A stretch of DNA of 24,750 bases. Source: an uncultured Bacilli bacterium. GTDB taxonomy: Bacteria > Bacillota_I > Bacilli_A > RF39 > UBA660. The notes beneath the pieces were generated by a model. The model was not told the origin of the DNA and searched no databases. It saw nothing but the letters and a program-made list of their open reading frames with translations. Shown one piece after another: positions 6,990 to 14,506 of the stretch (position 1 is the first letter of the stretch; each line of letters begins with the position of its first letter). The position numbers were made by a program, and so were the translations under genes. The stretch is taken from positions 1 to 24,750 of the forward strand of contig CAJUNF010000023.1 in assembly GCA_910587775.1 (NCBI GenBank). Direction: 5' to 3'.

Positions 6990-8153
6990 ATGAAAAACTT
7001 AGTAAGTAAAATGGATATGCCATTACTAATTTTAACTATTGTATATTCCATATTAGGATTAGTAATGATTTTAAGCGCTTCAAGTGTTTCAGCTGTTTTG
7101 CGCTATGGTGTGTCTTCTTCTTACTTTTTCATACGTCAATCTATGTTTGTCATAGTTTCATTAATGATTGGTTTTACATTTGTATTACGCCTTCCAACAA
7201 GTAAGTATAAATATGTAACGCCCATTTTAGTAATTGGAATGATAGCAGCACTAGCAGGACTTTTTATTTACGGAAAAATTACAAATGGAGCTCAAAGTTG
7301 GTATCGTATTGGTTTTTTTAATCTTCAACCAGCAGAGTTTGCAAAATCAGTTATTATTATTTATATGGCTGTTTTTTATAGCAAAAGCTTAAAAAAGAAA
7401 AAAACGCTATATTATAATCTAATTCCTGTTGCTGTAGCTATTTTATTTTTTGTATTAATAGCGATGCAACCAGATTTAGGAGGAGCCATTATCTTAGCTG
7501 GTATTTCTTTTTTCCTATTTAATATAGTTCCTATAGATCGAGAAGGAAAAACAAAATTAATTAAAGTAGTAGGAGTAGGAGCAATTTTAATTGGTGTTTT
7601 ACTTTTAAATTCGGGGACAGAATTATTAAATGCAATGCAAATGAGCCGTTTAGAATTTAAAAATCCTTGTAACCGTTATTCTGAAAATACTGGATATCAG
7701 GTCTGTAATGGATTTATAGCAATTCATAACGGGGGATTACTAGGCATGGGACTAGGAAATTCAACTCAAAAATATTTATATTTACCAGAAGCTCATACAG
7801 ATTTTATTTTTCCTATTTTAGTAGAAGAATTAGGCTTATTAGTGGGAGGTTTAGTAATTATCGGTTATGGTGTAATTCTATACCGAATATTAAAGATTGC
7901 CAAAATGGCAGATAATCCAAGAGGATCTATTTTAGCATATGGAACTTTTCTATTAATATTATTCCATTTATTAGTAAATTTTATGGGAATTCTTGCTTTA
8001 ATTCCATTAACTGGAGTCCCAGTCCCTTTCTTAAGTTATGGAGGATCGTATACTATTAATATTTTACTTATGACTTTTGTTGTACAACGTGTGGCCATAG
8101 AAACGAAAACAAATCAAGCTAAAAGAGAAATTGCAAAAATAAGCAATAAATAA
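6990..8153 (+). CDS. ftsW: FtsW/RodA/SpoVE-family SEDS peptidoglycan polymerase
   Basis: SEDS proteins polymerise peptidoglycan from lipid II together with a class B penicillin-binding protein. The 387-residue protein has about ten membrane helices and the family landmarks: NGAQSWYRIGFFNLQPAEFAK (99-119), QPDLGGA (160-166), the loop GGLLGMGLGNSTQKYLYLPEAHTDFIF (248-274, with the catalytically important Asp271) and the C-terminal PLTGVPVPFLSYGGS. This pattern fits FtsW (division) or SpoVE better than RodA, but the subfamily is inferred. An extracytoplasmic stretch before the catalytic loop carries Cys227 and Cys239, which could form a disulfide. It lies ahead of comEA without a visible terminator. 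GGTGAG supports the start. Confidence 0.9.
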   Translation: MKNLVSKMDMPLLILTIVYSILGLVMILSASSVSAVLRYGVSSSYFFIRQSMFVIVSLMIGFTFVLRLPTSKYKYVTPILVIGMIAALAGLFIYGKITNGAQSWYRIGFFNLQPAEFAKSVIIIYMAVFYSKSLKKKKTLYYNLIPVAVAILFFVLIAMQPDLGGAIILAGISFFLFNIVPIDREGKTKLIKVVGVGAILIGVLLLNSGTELLNAMQMSRLEFKNPCNRYSENTGYQVCNGFIAIHNGGLLGMGLGNSTQKYLYLPEAHTDFIFPILVEELGLLVGGLVIIGYGVILYRILKIAKMADNPRGSILAYGTFLLILFHLLVNFMGILALIPLTGVPVPFLSYGGSYTINILLMTFVVQRVAIETKTNQAKREIAKISNK

Positions 8154-8204
8154 AAAGGAAATATACAAAACTTCTTTAATAAAACTATTGAAGGAGGAAA
8201 TGTT

Positions 8205-8900
8205 ATGAGTATATCAGATTTCTTTTATCATCATAAAACGCTACTTATTACCATGATTATTTTATTATTGGGTGGAATAAGTGGTGTTTTTATTTTGACA
8301 AAAGAGGAACAAACAAATCAAACAGAATGGATTGGAGATGCAAATGAACCTATTATAGAAAAAGAAGAATTAAATGAAGAAGAACCCATTAAAAATGAAA
8401 TAGAAAAAAATTTAATTGTAGATATAAAAGGTGCCATACAAAATCCAAATGTTTATGAGGTAAAAGAAGGAACACGTATTTTTGAATTAATAGAACTTGC
8501 AGGAGGACTATCCAAAAGTGCTTATACCAAAAATATTAATTTATCAAAAAAAGTTACAGATGAGATGGTAGTATATATTTTTACTGAAGAGGAGTTTCAA
8601 ACAAAAATAACTTGCCCATCTAAAAATGAAACAAGCACAGAAATAACAAAAGAAATTTTAGATCATGAATCTATTATTTTAGATGGAGAAATAACAGAAA
8701 AAGAAAACGATAAAATAAATTTAAATAAAGCAAATTTAGAACAGTTATTAAAAGTTCCTGGAATAGGAGAAACAAAAGCAAAAAGTATTATTGAGTATCG
8801 TAATCAAAATGGAGAATTTCATTCAGTAGAAGAACTAAAGGAAATTTCAGGAATCAAAGATGGTACATACGAGAAAATTAAAGACTATTTTACAATCTAA
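8205..8900 (+). CDS. comEA: ComEA DNA receptor for natural transformation
   Basis: ComEA is a membrane-anchored protein that binds double-stranded DNA at the cell surface and delivers it to the ComEC channel. The 231-residue protein has an N-terminal membrane anchor (about 12-32), an acidic linker, an SLBB domain (about 68-130, VDIKGAIQNPNVYEVKEG) and a C-terminal tandem helix-hairpin-helix domain starting INLNKANLEQLLKVPGIG and ending in SGIKDGTYEKIKDY (about 172-231). This is the Gram-positive architecture. The start is fixed by AAGGAGG seven bases upstream. It overlaps comEC by about 40 bases and forms the usual comEA-comEC-holA order. Confidence 0.95.
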   Translation: MSISDFFYHHKTLLITMIILLLGGISGVFILTKEEQTNQTEWIGDANEPIIEKEELNEEEPIKNEIEKNLIVDIKGAIQNPNVYEVKEGTRIFELIELAGGLSKSAYTKNINLSKKVTDEMVVYIFTEEEFQTKITCPSKNETSTEITKEILDHESIILDGEITEKENDKINLNKANLEQLLKVPGIGETKAKSIIEYRNQNGEFHSVEELKEISGIKDGTYEKIKDYFTI

Positions 8901-10893
8901 AATATTTTTTTCTATATTTTTAATATTTACAGTAATTTTTGTCATAATAAATCTCCTTTTTCCACCAGCTACAAAATTAAATGTAGAAGATAAAAAATTT
9001 GAAGGAAAGATTTTAGAATACAATTGGCAAAATGAAGAAAAAATTAAAATGAAAATTCAAATAGGAAAAGAAAAAGTCATTGCATATTTTGAAACGAAAG
9101 AGAACAATAAATATAAAAAAATTCTTCAAGAAGGAGTAATTTTAAAGATACAAGGAACCTTATGTATACCAAGTAAAAATACGATCCCAAATACATTTTC
9201 TTATCATAGATATTTAAAAACAGAAAAAATTTATTTTGAATTAAAAATAACAGATCTAAAAGTCATAAAAGAAAATTCTAGTTGGAAAAAGATAAAAGAA
9301 AAAATTCGCGATTACTGCGATCAATTCCAAAATAGCTTTTATTTAAAGATGCTAGTTTTAGGAATTAAAGAAGGGGAAAAGGAAGATATAGAAAAAATAT
9401 ATCAAAAAAATGGAATTAGTCATGTTTTCGCTATTTCTGGAATGCATTTAGGAATGCTTTATAAATTAACTTCCAAACAATTAAAGAAAATAAAAAACTG
9501 GAAAAAACATATTATTTCCATACTTGTAGTAACAATTTATGTTTCACTAATTAATGTTTCAATATCTAGTAAAAGAGCATATTGTTTTCTTTTATTAAAT
9601 ACAATTAATCAAATATTTTGTTTAAATTTAACTAAAAAACAAATTTTTTTCTTTACTTTATGTGTAATTTTATGGATAAATCCTTTTTCTATTTTTCAAG
9701 TTGGATTCCAATATTCTTTTCTTACATCATTTCTATTTTTATTTTGGATAGAAAAAAAGAAAAAGTCATTACGATCTATTATTTTTGGAGGATTTCTAAT
9801 TTTTTTATTTCATCTACCAATTACTGCTTACAACTCTTATACCATAAATATATGGAGCATTATTAACAATATAGTTTTAATTCCTATTATCTTATTTGTT
9901 ATTTTTCCACTTCTATTATTAAGTTTAATATGTCCTATTTTAGAAATATTTATAAGTATTGTAATAAATGGATTTGAATTTTTTAACTTCTTGTTAAGTA
10001 ACTTACCTTTATCAGAAATAATTTTGCCTAAAATGCCATTATTTTGGTATATAATTTATTATTTTCTTTTGCTACTTTATATTGCGTTAAGAAAAAGCAA
10101 TATATTAATACTTTTAGGTATTTTTTTATGTCTTTGGAATATTTCTCCAAAATGGAATAAAAATGGTTATTTCTATTTTTTAGATGTGGGTCAAGGAGAT
10201 GCAATATTAATTGTTGCGCCTTATCAAAAAGAAGTAATTTTAATAGATACTGGGCCACAAAATAGAAAAATAAGTTCCAATATCATAAATTTTTTGAGAA
10301 GTTTAGGGATAAAAAAACTAAACGTATTATTTATCACCCATGGAGATCAAGACCATATTGGAAATGCAATAACTATATTAAACGAGATTCCAACAGAAAA
10401 AATTATATTAAATGAAGGCTCTGATACTTCACTTGAGATAGAAGTTAAAAAGAAGTATAAAAATAAAATTAGTAAAACTTATCAAACTAAGTATCTTAAA
10501 TTTAAAATTTTAGATCATGTAACAGAAAACCAAGAAAACGATAATAGTTTAATATGTCATGTCTGTATTTATCAAACTTGTAGCTTATTTCTTGGAGATG
10601 CAGGAAAAAAAGTAGAAGAAGAAATTGCGTCAAAATATCAAATAAAAGCAGATATCTTAAAAGTAGGACACCATGGATCAAACACAAGCACTAGCAATGC
10701 ACTTTTAAAAGAATTTTCATTTAAATTTGGTATTATTAGTGCAGGAAGAAATAATAAATATCATCATCCTCATGAAATAACTCTAAAAAATTTAAATAAA
10801 AACAAAATAAAAATAATGAATACCCAAAAGTTAGGAACTATTTCTTTCAAAGTATTACCAAAAGGATACACCACTTCATATTTTCCACCATAA
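8860..10893 (+). CDS. comEC: ComEC competence DNA translocation channel
   Basis: ComEC carries single-stranded DNA across the membrane during transformation. The 677-residue protein has the full layout: N-terminal membrane helix, an OB-like segment (about 45-130), the Competence domain with HVFAISGMHLGML (from residue 188) and many membrane helices, and a C-terminal metallo-beta-lactamase domain. The latter shows FLDVGQGDAI, HGDQDH (494-499), FLGDAG and VGHHGSNTS, so the metal site looks intact and could act as the proposed nuclease degrading the non-transported strand. The start is uncertain: the first ATG, at 8860, overlaps comEA by 41 bases and no better start exists before the membrane helix. 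A terminator follows. Confidence 0.93.
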   Translation: MVHTRKLKTILQSKIFFSIFLIFTVIFVIINLLFPPATKLNVEDKKFEGKILEYNWQNEEKIKMKIQIGKEKVIAYFETKENNKYKKILQEGVILKIQGTLCIPSKNTIPNTFSYHRYLKTEKIYFELKITDLKVIKENSSWKKIKEKIRDYCDQFQNSFYLKMLVLGIKEGEKEDIEKIYQKNGISHVFAISGMHLGMLYKLTSKQLKKIKNWKKHIISILVVTIYVSLINVSISSKRAYCFLLLNTINQIFCLNLTKKQIFFFTLCVILWINPFSIFQVGFQYSFLTSFLFLFWIEKKKKSLRSIIFGGFLIFLFHLPITAYNSYTINIWSIINNIVLIPIILFVIFPLLLLSLICPILEIFISIVINGFEFFNFLLSNLPLSEIILPKMPLFWYIIYYFLLLLYIALRKSNILILLGIFLCLWNISPKWNKNGYFYFLDVGQGDAILIVAPYQKEVILIDTGPQNRKISSNIINFLRSLGIKKLNVLFITHGDQDHIGNAITILNEIPTEKIILNEGSDTSLEIEVKKKYKNKISKTYQTKYLKFKILDHVTENQENDNSLICHVCIYQTCSLFLGDAGKKVEEEIASKYQIKADILKVGHHGSNTSTSNALLKEFSFKFGIISAGRNNKYHHPHEITLKNLNKNKIKIMNTQKLGTISFKVLPKGYTTSYFPP

Positions 10894-10901
10894 AATATAT
10901 T

Positions 10902-10917
10902 ACATTATATATAATGT
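10902..10917. repeat. 16-bp perfect AT palindrome after comEC
   Basis: ACATTATATATAATGT reads the same on both strands. It lies 9 bases after the comEC stop and before the hairpin terminator. In so AT-rich a region it may be chance, an operator, or a weak cruciform. Confidence 0.25.
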
Positions 10918-10926
10918 TTAAATATA

Positions 10927-10953
10927 GAAAAAGGGCTCCCTTTTTCCTTTTTC
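10927..10953 (+). terminator. Terminator of the comEA-comEC unit
   Basis: GAAAAAGGG (10927-10935) pairs with CCCTTTTTC (10938-10946) around a very tight loop (four bases if the last pair opens), followed by CTTTTTCT. It separates comEC from holA, which has its own -10 element. Confidence 0.65.
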
Positions 10954-10956
10954 TGT

Positions 10957-10964
10957 GCTAAAAT
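10957..10964 (+). promoter_or_regulatory. Extended -10 upstream of holA
   Basis: TGCTAAAAT matches an extended -10 element, with the box TAAAAT at 10959-10964. No good -35 is seen because the terminator occupies that position. The ribosome binding site GGTGG (10973-10977) and the ATG at 10982 follow closely. Confidence 0.4.
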
Positions 10965-10981
10965 AAATCTATGGTGGTAGT

Positions 10982-11926
10982 ATGAATGTCTATCTTTTTG
11001 AAGCAACAAGTAGAGTATTATTAGAAGAAGCAGTAAATAAAATAGCTAATAATTCTGAAAATAAAATAACTTATAATGCCGAAACAGAAACAATTACAGA
11101 TATTTTAGAAGAAGCTTCATATGTATCAATGTTCGGAGAAATGAAATTTCTTATTGTAAAAAATGCTACTTTTTTTGGAAAAACAAAATTGAAAGAAGAA
11201 GATGAAGAAAAATTAATGAAGTATTTGGAAAAACCATATCCACTATGTACAATAATTTTTACCTCATATGAACCAGTGGATAGTAGAAAAAAGATTACCA
11301 AAATAATAAAAGAAGAATTTCAATATCAAAATATTATTACACCAAAAGGTTTAGAATTATATAACAAAGTAGCCTCTCTTCTTATAGAAAAAAAGTATCT
11401 TGCTGAAAAAGATAGTATTAATTATATTATTAATGCTTGTTTAAATAATTATGATTTAATCTGTAATGAAATTGATAAAATTGATTTATATTACGAGAAA
11501 CCCTCTAAAATTAAATTAGATGATATAAAAAAAATAATTTCTAGAACTATAGTAGATAATAATTTTAAATTTGTAGATGCAGTGATCATAAAAGATTTAA
11601 AAAAATCTTTTCACTATTTAGAAGATCTCATGACATTAAAAGTAGAACCTTTATCTTTAATTAATTTACTCGCAAGAGAATATCGAAATATGTTAATACT
11701 TAAATTAATGGAACAAGATAAATTTTTAAAAAAAGATATTATGAAAGAGCTAAATCTTCAAGACTGGCAATTTGAAAAAACGAGAAAAAATGCTATGGAT
11801 TATCATAAAGATGATTTAAAAGATTATTTAATAAATTTAGAAAAGTTAGATTATCAAATTAAATCTGGTCAAATAGATAAATTAGTAGGATTAAAAATAT
11901 TTCTGTTAGATTTATATGAATATTAA
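10982..11926 (+). CDS. holA: DNA polymerase III subunit delta
   Basis: HolA is the clamp-loader subunit that opens the sliding clamp. The 314-residue protein lacks Walker motifs, as expected for delta. It shows the family course: an N-terminal MNVYLFEATSRVLLEEAV, then a SYVSMFGEMKFLIVKNATFF segment like the family's sFf...lv.v.na, and the C-terminal helical domain with LINLLAREYRNMLILK and LDYQIKSGQIDKLVGLKIFLLDL. Position directly after comEC is the standard Firmicute order and supports the call. GGTGG precedes the ATG. Confidence 0.93.
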   Translation: MNVYLFEATSRVLLEEAVNKIANNSENKITYNAETETITDILEEASYVSMFGEMKFLIVKNATFFGKTKLKEEDEEKLMKYLEKPYPLCTIIFTSYEPVDSRKKITKIIKEEFQYQNIITPKGLELYNKVASLLIEKKYLAEKDSINYIINACLNNYDLICNEIDKIDLYYEKPSKIKLDDIKKIISRTIVDNNFKFVDAVIIKDLKKSFHYLEDLMTLKVEPLSLINLLAREYRNMLILKLMEQDKFLKKDIMKELNLQDWQFEKTRKNAMDYHKDDLKDYLINLEKLDYQIKSGQIDKLVGLKIFLLDLYEY

Positions 11927-11954
11927 AAGGAAAGCATACACTTTCCTTATTTTT
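11927..11954. terminator. Bidirectional terminator between holA and rnhC
   Basis: AAGGAAAG (11927-11934) pairs with CTTTCCTT (11941-11948) around CATACA. TATTTTT follows on the plus strand and TTAATATTC on the minus strand, so it works mainly for holA. It starts right after the holA stop and ends at the rnhC stop. Confidence 0.75.
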
Positions 11955-12882
11955 ATAATAATTCTTTTATCTTTTCAACATTTTTAAAGTTTAATTTTGC
12001 GATTTCTCTTAATTTCTCTTCACCAAATTTTTGGACAATTTCTTTCCCAACTGAATCTACAATTTCATTTGCACCTTTAGGAACCGATACCCCAAGGCTT
12101 TTACTCATTTCATCCATTTTCATAAGAAAAATATAACGACTAATACAACTTGCAGCAGCAACACTTGCACATTTACTCTCAGCTTTTGTAGTAAAAGTAA
12201 TATTAGTGACTTTTTCGGTTGCATCTTTAATATGTTCAAAATATTTTTTTGGATAAACAAATTGATCTACTACAATTTTATCATAAGAATAATCTTTATT
12301 TTTTAATTGATATAATACTTTGTTATGTAAAATTGCTTTAATTTGATTCATATTATATCCTTTTTCTTGCCAATCATTATAATCTTTATTAGATAAAGTA
12401 AAACTCACATAAGGAATTCTTTTTATTAAATCAGGTATAATTTTTTTGATTTTTTCATCAGTTAATTTTTTGGAATCTTTTACCCCCAAATCATCTAAAA
12501 AAGAAATATCTTCTTTTGATACATATGCAGCACTTACAACAATAGGACCAAAAAAGTCACCAGTTCCAACTTCATCAGATCCAATGGTACTCATATAAAA
12601 ATAAAAAGTGTCTTCTTCTTTTTTAGAATCTTTTTTTTCATTACCTGAAATATCAATGACACGATGATTTAAATATCGTTCCATATCTACCCAAAGATTG
12701 GCATCAATATCAGCACTTACTCCTTGAAACATAACCTTTCCAGATTCATAAAGTGTAATAATAGTATCTGCTTCTTGAGCCTGAAAAATAGCATAAGGTG
12801 GAGTTTTAGGTCGCAACTTATCTTTATAAAAATCAATCATTTTTTCTTTTATATTATCACTAACTTTAAAAACTATCGTCAT
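11953..12882 (-). CDS. rnhC: Ribonuclease HIII
   Basis: RNase HIII removes RNA from RNA-DNA hybrids and is typical of Firmicutes. The 309-residue protein has the extra N-terminal TBP-like substrate-binding domain (DUF3378, about 1-85) that distinguishes HIII from HII. The catalytic domain starts with GSDEVGTGDFFGP (101-113, acidic pair Asp103-Glu104). VKDSKKLTDEKI, the acidic VVDQF and the ESKCASVAAASCISRY segment follow. AGAGGTG precedes the start. It is divergent from cvpA, as in Bacillus where rnhC flanks zapA-cvpA; zapA is not present here. Confidence 0.96.
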   Translation of the reverse strand: MTIVFKVSDNIKEKMIDFYKDKLRPKTPPYAIFQAQEADTIITLYESGKVMFQGVSADIDANLWVDMERYLNHRVIDISGNEKKDSKKEEDTFYFYMSTIGSDEVGTGDFFGPIVVSAAYVSKEDISFLDDLGVKDSKKLTDEKIKKIIPDLIKRIPYVSFTLSNKDYNDWQEKGYNMNQIKAILHNKVLYQLKNKDYSYDKIVVDQFVYPKKYFEHIKDATEKVTNITFTTKAESKCASVAAASCISRYIFLMKMDEMSKSLGVSVPKGANEIVDSVGKEIVQKFGEEKLREIAKLNFKNVEKIKELL

Positions 12883-12898
12883 AATACACCTCTTAATT

Positions 12899-12907
12899 AT
12901 TCTATCA
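12899..12907 (-). promoter_or_regulatory. Extended -10 of rnhC
   Basis: On the minus strand TGATAGAAT gives an extended -10 17 bases before the start codon. The -35 (TTCGCA or TCGCAA) is weak. Confidence 0.35.
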
Positions 12908-12963
12908 TAATTCTATTTCATTTGCGAAATTCTTAAAGCAATACTTAACAAAGTATAAAATGG

Positions 12964-12992
12964 TTTTCATTTGAAGAATAATATAATATAAT
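12964..12992 (+). promoter_or_regulatory. Probable cvpA-trxA promoter
   Basis: Two overlapping perfect TATAAT boxes (12982-12987 and 12987-12992). The second has TTTTCA (12964-12969) at an exact 17-bp spacer. The ribosome binding site AGGAGGT (13004-13010) follows. Confidence 0.55.
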
Positions 12993-13017
12993 GTTTTAAG
13001 AATAGGAGGTAAAGAAA

Positions 13018-13737
13018 TTGTTTACAATAGTTGATGCAATTATCATTTTATTTTTACTAATTGGAGCCTTAGTAGGGTTTAAAAGAGGAATTATACAAAG
13101 TGCTACAATGTTTTTAGGAATTATAATTGTTATAATCCTTGCATATTACTTAAAAAATCCTTTGTCAAAATTAATGTATACTTATTTACCATTTTTTGAG
13201 TTTAGTGGTGCTTTAAAAGGAGTAACTGTTTTAAATATTTTAATATATGAAGCAATCGCATTCTTAGTCATATTCTTCCTTTTAGATGCTATTTTACAAA
13301 TTGCTATTAAAGCAACAGGGGTTTTAGAAAAAATTTTAAAATTTACTATTATTTTAGGAATACCATCTAAAATTGCTGGAGCTATATTTGGATTATTAGA
13401 ACAATTTATTTATGTATTTGTTTTCTTGTTTTTATTTTCTAGACTAAGTTTTTCTGCACCATATGTAAATGAAAGTATCTTAGCACCTAAAATACTTAAT
13501 AATACACCAATTATTTCAAACATCATGGAACTATCTTATCGATCTTTTGAAGAAATTTATGGCTTGAAAGAAAAATACAATAACTCTAATGATGTAGATG
13601 CTTATAACAAAGAAGCTTTAGATATTTTGCTCAAATATGATATAATAACCATCGAATCTACTGAGAATTTAATTAAAAATGAGAAATTAAAAATTCCAGA
13701 TGTAGATAGTGTCTTAAATAAATATCGTGAAAAATAA
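13018..13737 (+). CDS. CvpA-family membrane protein
   Basis: The 239-residue protein begins with the family's N-terminal pattern (VDAIIILFLLIGALVGFKRGIIQ) and has four predicted membrane helices (about 4-22, 28-45, 75-95 and 112-143). A hydrophilic C-terminal extension of about 80 residues follows, which explains a length above the usual 160-190. CvpA was named for colicin V export in Escherichia coli; the general role is unclear. It starts with TTG, chosen because AGGAGGT lies seven bases upstream and no ATG occurs before the first helix. It is followed after 15 bases by trxA. Its neighbours rnhC and trxA-uvrC match the Bacillus yshB region, but zapA and mutS2 are missing. Confidence 0.85.
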   Translation: MFTIVDAIIILFLLIGALVGFKRGIIQSATMFLGIIIVIILAYYLKNPLSKLMYTYLPFFEFSGALKGVTVLNILIYEAIAFLVIFFLLDAILQIAIKATGVLEKILKFTIILGIPSKIAGAIFGLLEQFIYVFVFLFLFSRLSFSAPYVNESILAPKILNNTPIISNIMELSYRSFEEIYGLKEKYNNSNDVDAYNKEALDILLKYDIITIESTENLIKNEKLKIPDVDSVLNKYREK

Positions 13738-13752
13738 GAAAGAAGGATTATA

Positions 13753-14037
13753 ATGATTAAATATTTAAAAGATGAAAAATTAGAAGATTTAGTAAAAGAA
13801 GGAACACATATTGTAGATTTCTATGCAGAATGGTGTGGACCATGTAAAATGCTTGGAAGTGTTTTAGAATCAATGGAAGATGTAAGTATAATTAAAATTA
13901 ATGTTGATGAACACCCACAATTAGCAAGCCAATATGGAATTATGAGTATTCCTGTAATTATGGTATTTAAAGATGGAGTGGAAACATCAAAAACAACAGG
14001 ATTCCTTCCAGAAGAATCAATAAGAAAATTACTTTAA
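13753..14037 (+). CDS. trxA: Thioredoxin
   Basis: A 94-residue thioredoxin with the active site WCGPC (27-31) preceded by VDFYAE, and the cis-proline in SIPVIMVFKDG. It reduces protein disulfides in the cytoplasm. It is slightly shorter than the usual 103-108, mainly at the N terminus. AGAAGGA precedes the ATG. It is the second gene of the cvpA-trxA unit, and the terminator hairpin begins within its stop codon. Confidence 0.95.
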   Translation: MIKYLKDEKLEDLVKEGTHIVDFYAEWCGPCKMLGSVLESMEDVSIIKINVDEHPQLASQYGIMSIPVIMVFKDGVETSKTTGFLPEESIRKLL

Positions 14038-14058
14038 GTAGCATTAGCTACTTTTTTC
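14036..14058. terminator. Bidirectional terminator between trxA and IMPACT-family gene
   Basis: AAGTAGC (14036-14042) pairs with GCTACTT (14047-14053) around ATTA, followed by TTTTTTC on the plus strand. The stop codon of the minus-strand gene starts in the loop, and the trxA stop enters the left arm, so both genes end inside the hairpin. Confidence 0.8.
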
Positions 14059-14406
14059 TTGATTTAGAGCCATTTTAGCAGAATTAGCATAGCTTCGTAT
14101 TAATCCGCCAGTGCCAAGTTTAATCCCACCAAAATATCGTACAACAAAAATTGCGTGATTTTTTAAATGATTAGTTTCAAGTAAATGATATAAAGGAGTG
14201 CCAGCTGTGTTACTCGGTTCCTTATCATCACTTTTACCAGCTTCGTTTTGAATAAAATAAGCATATGGAATATGTTTTGCTTTTTTATGTTCTTTTTTTA
14301 ATAATTCCCAAATTCCCTTGACTTCTTCTTTTTTATCAATTTGATAAAAATAAGCAACAAATTTGGATTTCTTTACTTCCAGTGTATAAGTATTTAATAA
14401 TTGCAT
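14044..14406 (-). CDS. IMPACT/YigZ-family protein, N-terminal domain only
   Basis: The 120-residue protein has the UPF0029/IMPACT signature: KSDDKEPSNTAGTP (58-71; canonical form SDDGEPSGTAG) and VVRYFGGIKLGTGGLIRSY (88-106). Bacterial YigZ/YvyE proteins are usually about 200-215 residues with a second C-terminal domain (DUF1949), which is absent here. The frame ends at a clean TAA in a terminator, so this looks like a stable short form rather than a frameshift. The family is linked to translation control and ribosome interaction in yeast and animals; the bacterial role is uncertain. AGGTGAT precedes the ATG. Confidence 0.88.
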   Translation of the reverse strand: MQLLNTYTLEVKKSKFVAYFYQIDKKEEVKGIWELLKKEHKKAKHIPYAYFIQNEAGKSDDKEPSNTAGTPLYHLLETNHLKNHAIFVVRYFGGIKLGTGGLIRSYANSAKMALNQEKSS

Positions 14407-14451
14407 GCTATCACCTAAAAAAATTATAACAAAGATTATAGACGTTTACAT

Positions 14452-14486
14452 TTGAAATCGAAAATTTGGGTAAAATATAGTATACT
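14452..14486 (+). promoter_or_regulatory. Probable uvrC promoter
   Basis: TTGAAA (14452-14457) with TATAGT (14476-14481) at an 18-bp spacer; a second -10-like TATACT (14481-14486) overlaps it. The ribosome binding site CGGAGGT follows at 14494-14500. Confidence 0.5.
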
Positions 14487-14506
14487 AAATAAACGGAGGT
14501 ATCAAA

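Noticed and set aside
10902..10917. The 16-bp palindrome after comEC as an integration or origin element.
   Set aside because: It is pure AT apart from two bases, occurs once in the window and has no associated recombinase or repeat, so chance is the simplest explanation; it is listed only as a weak repeat.
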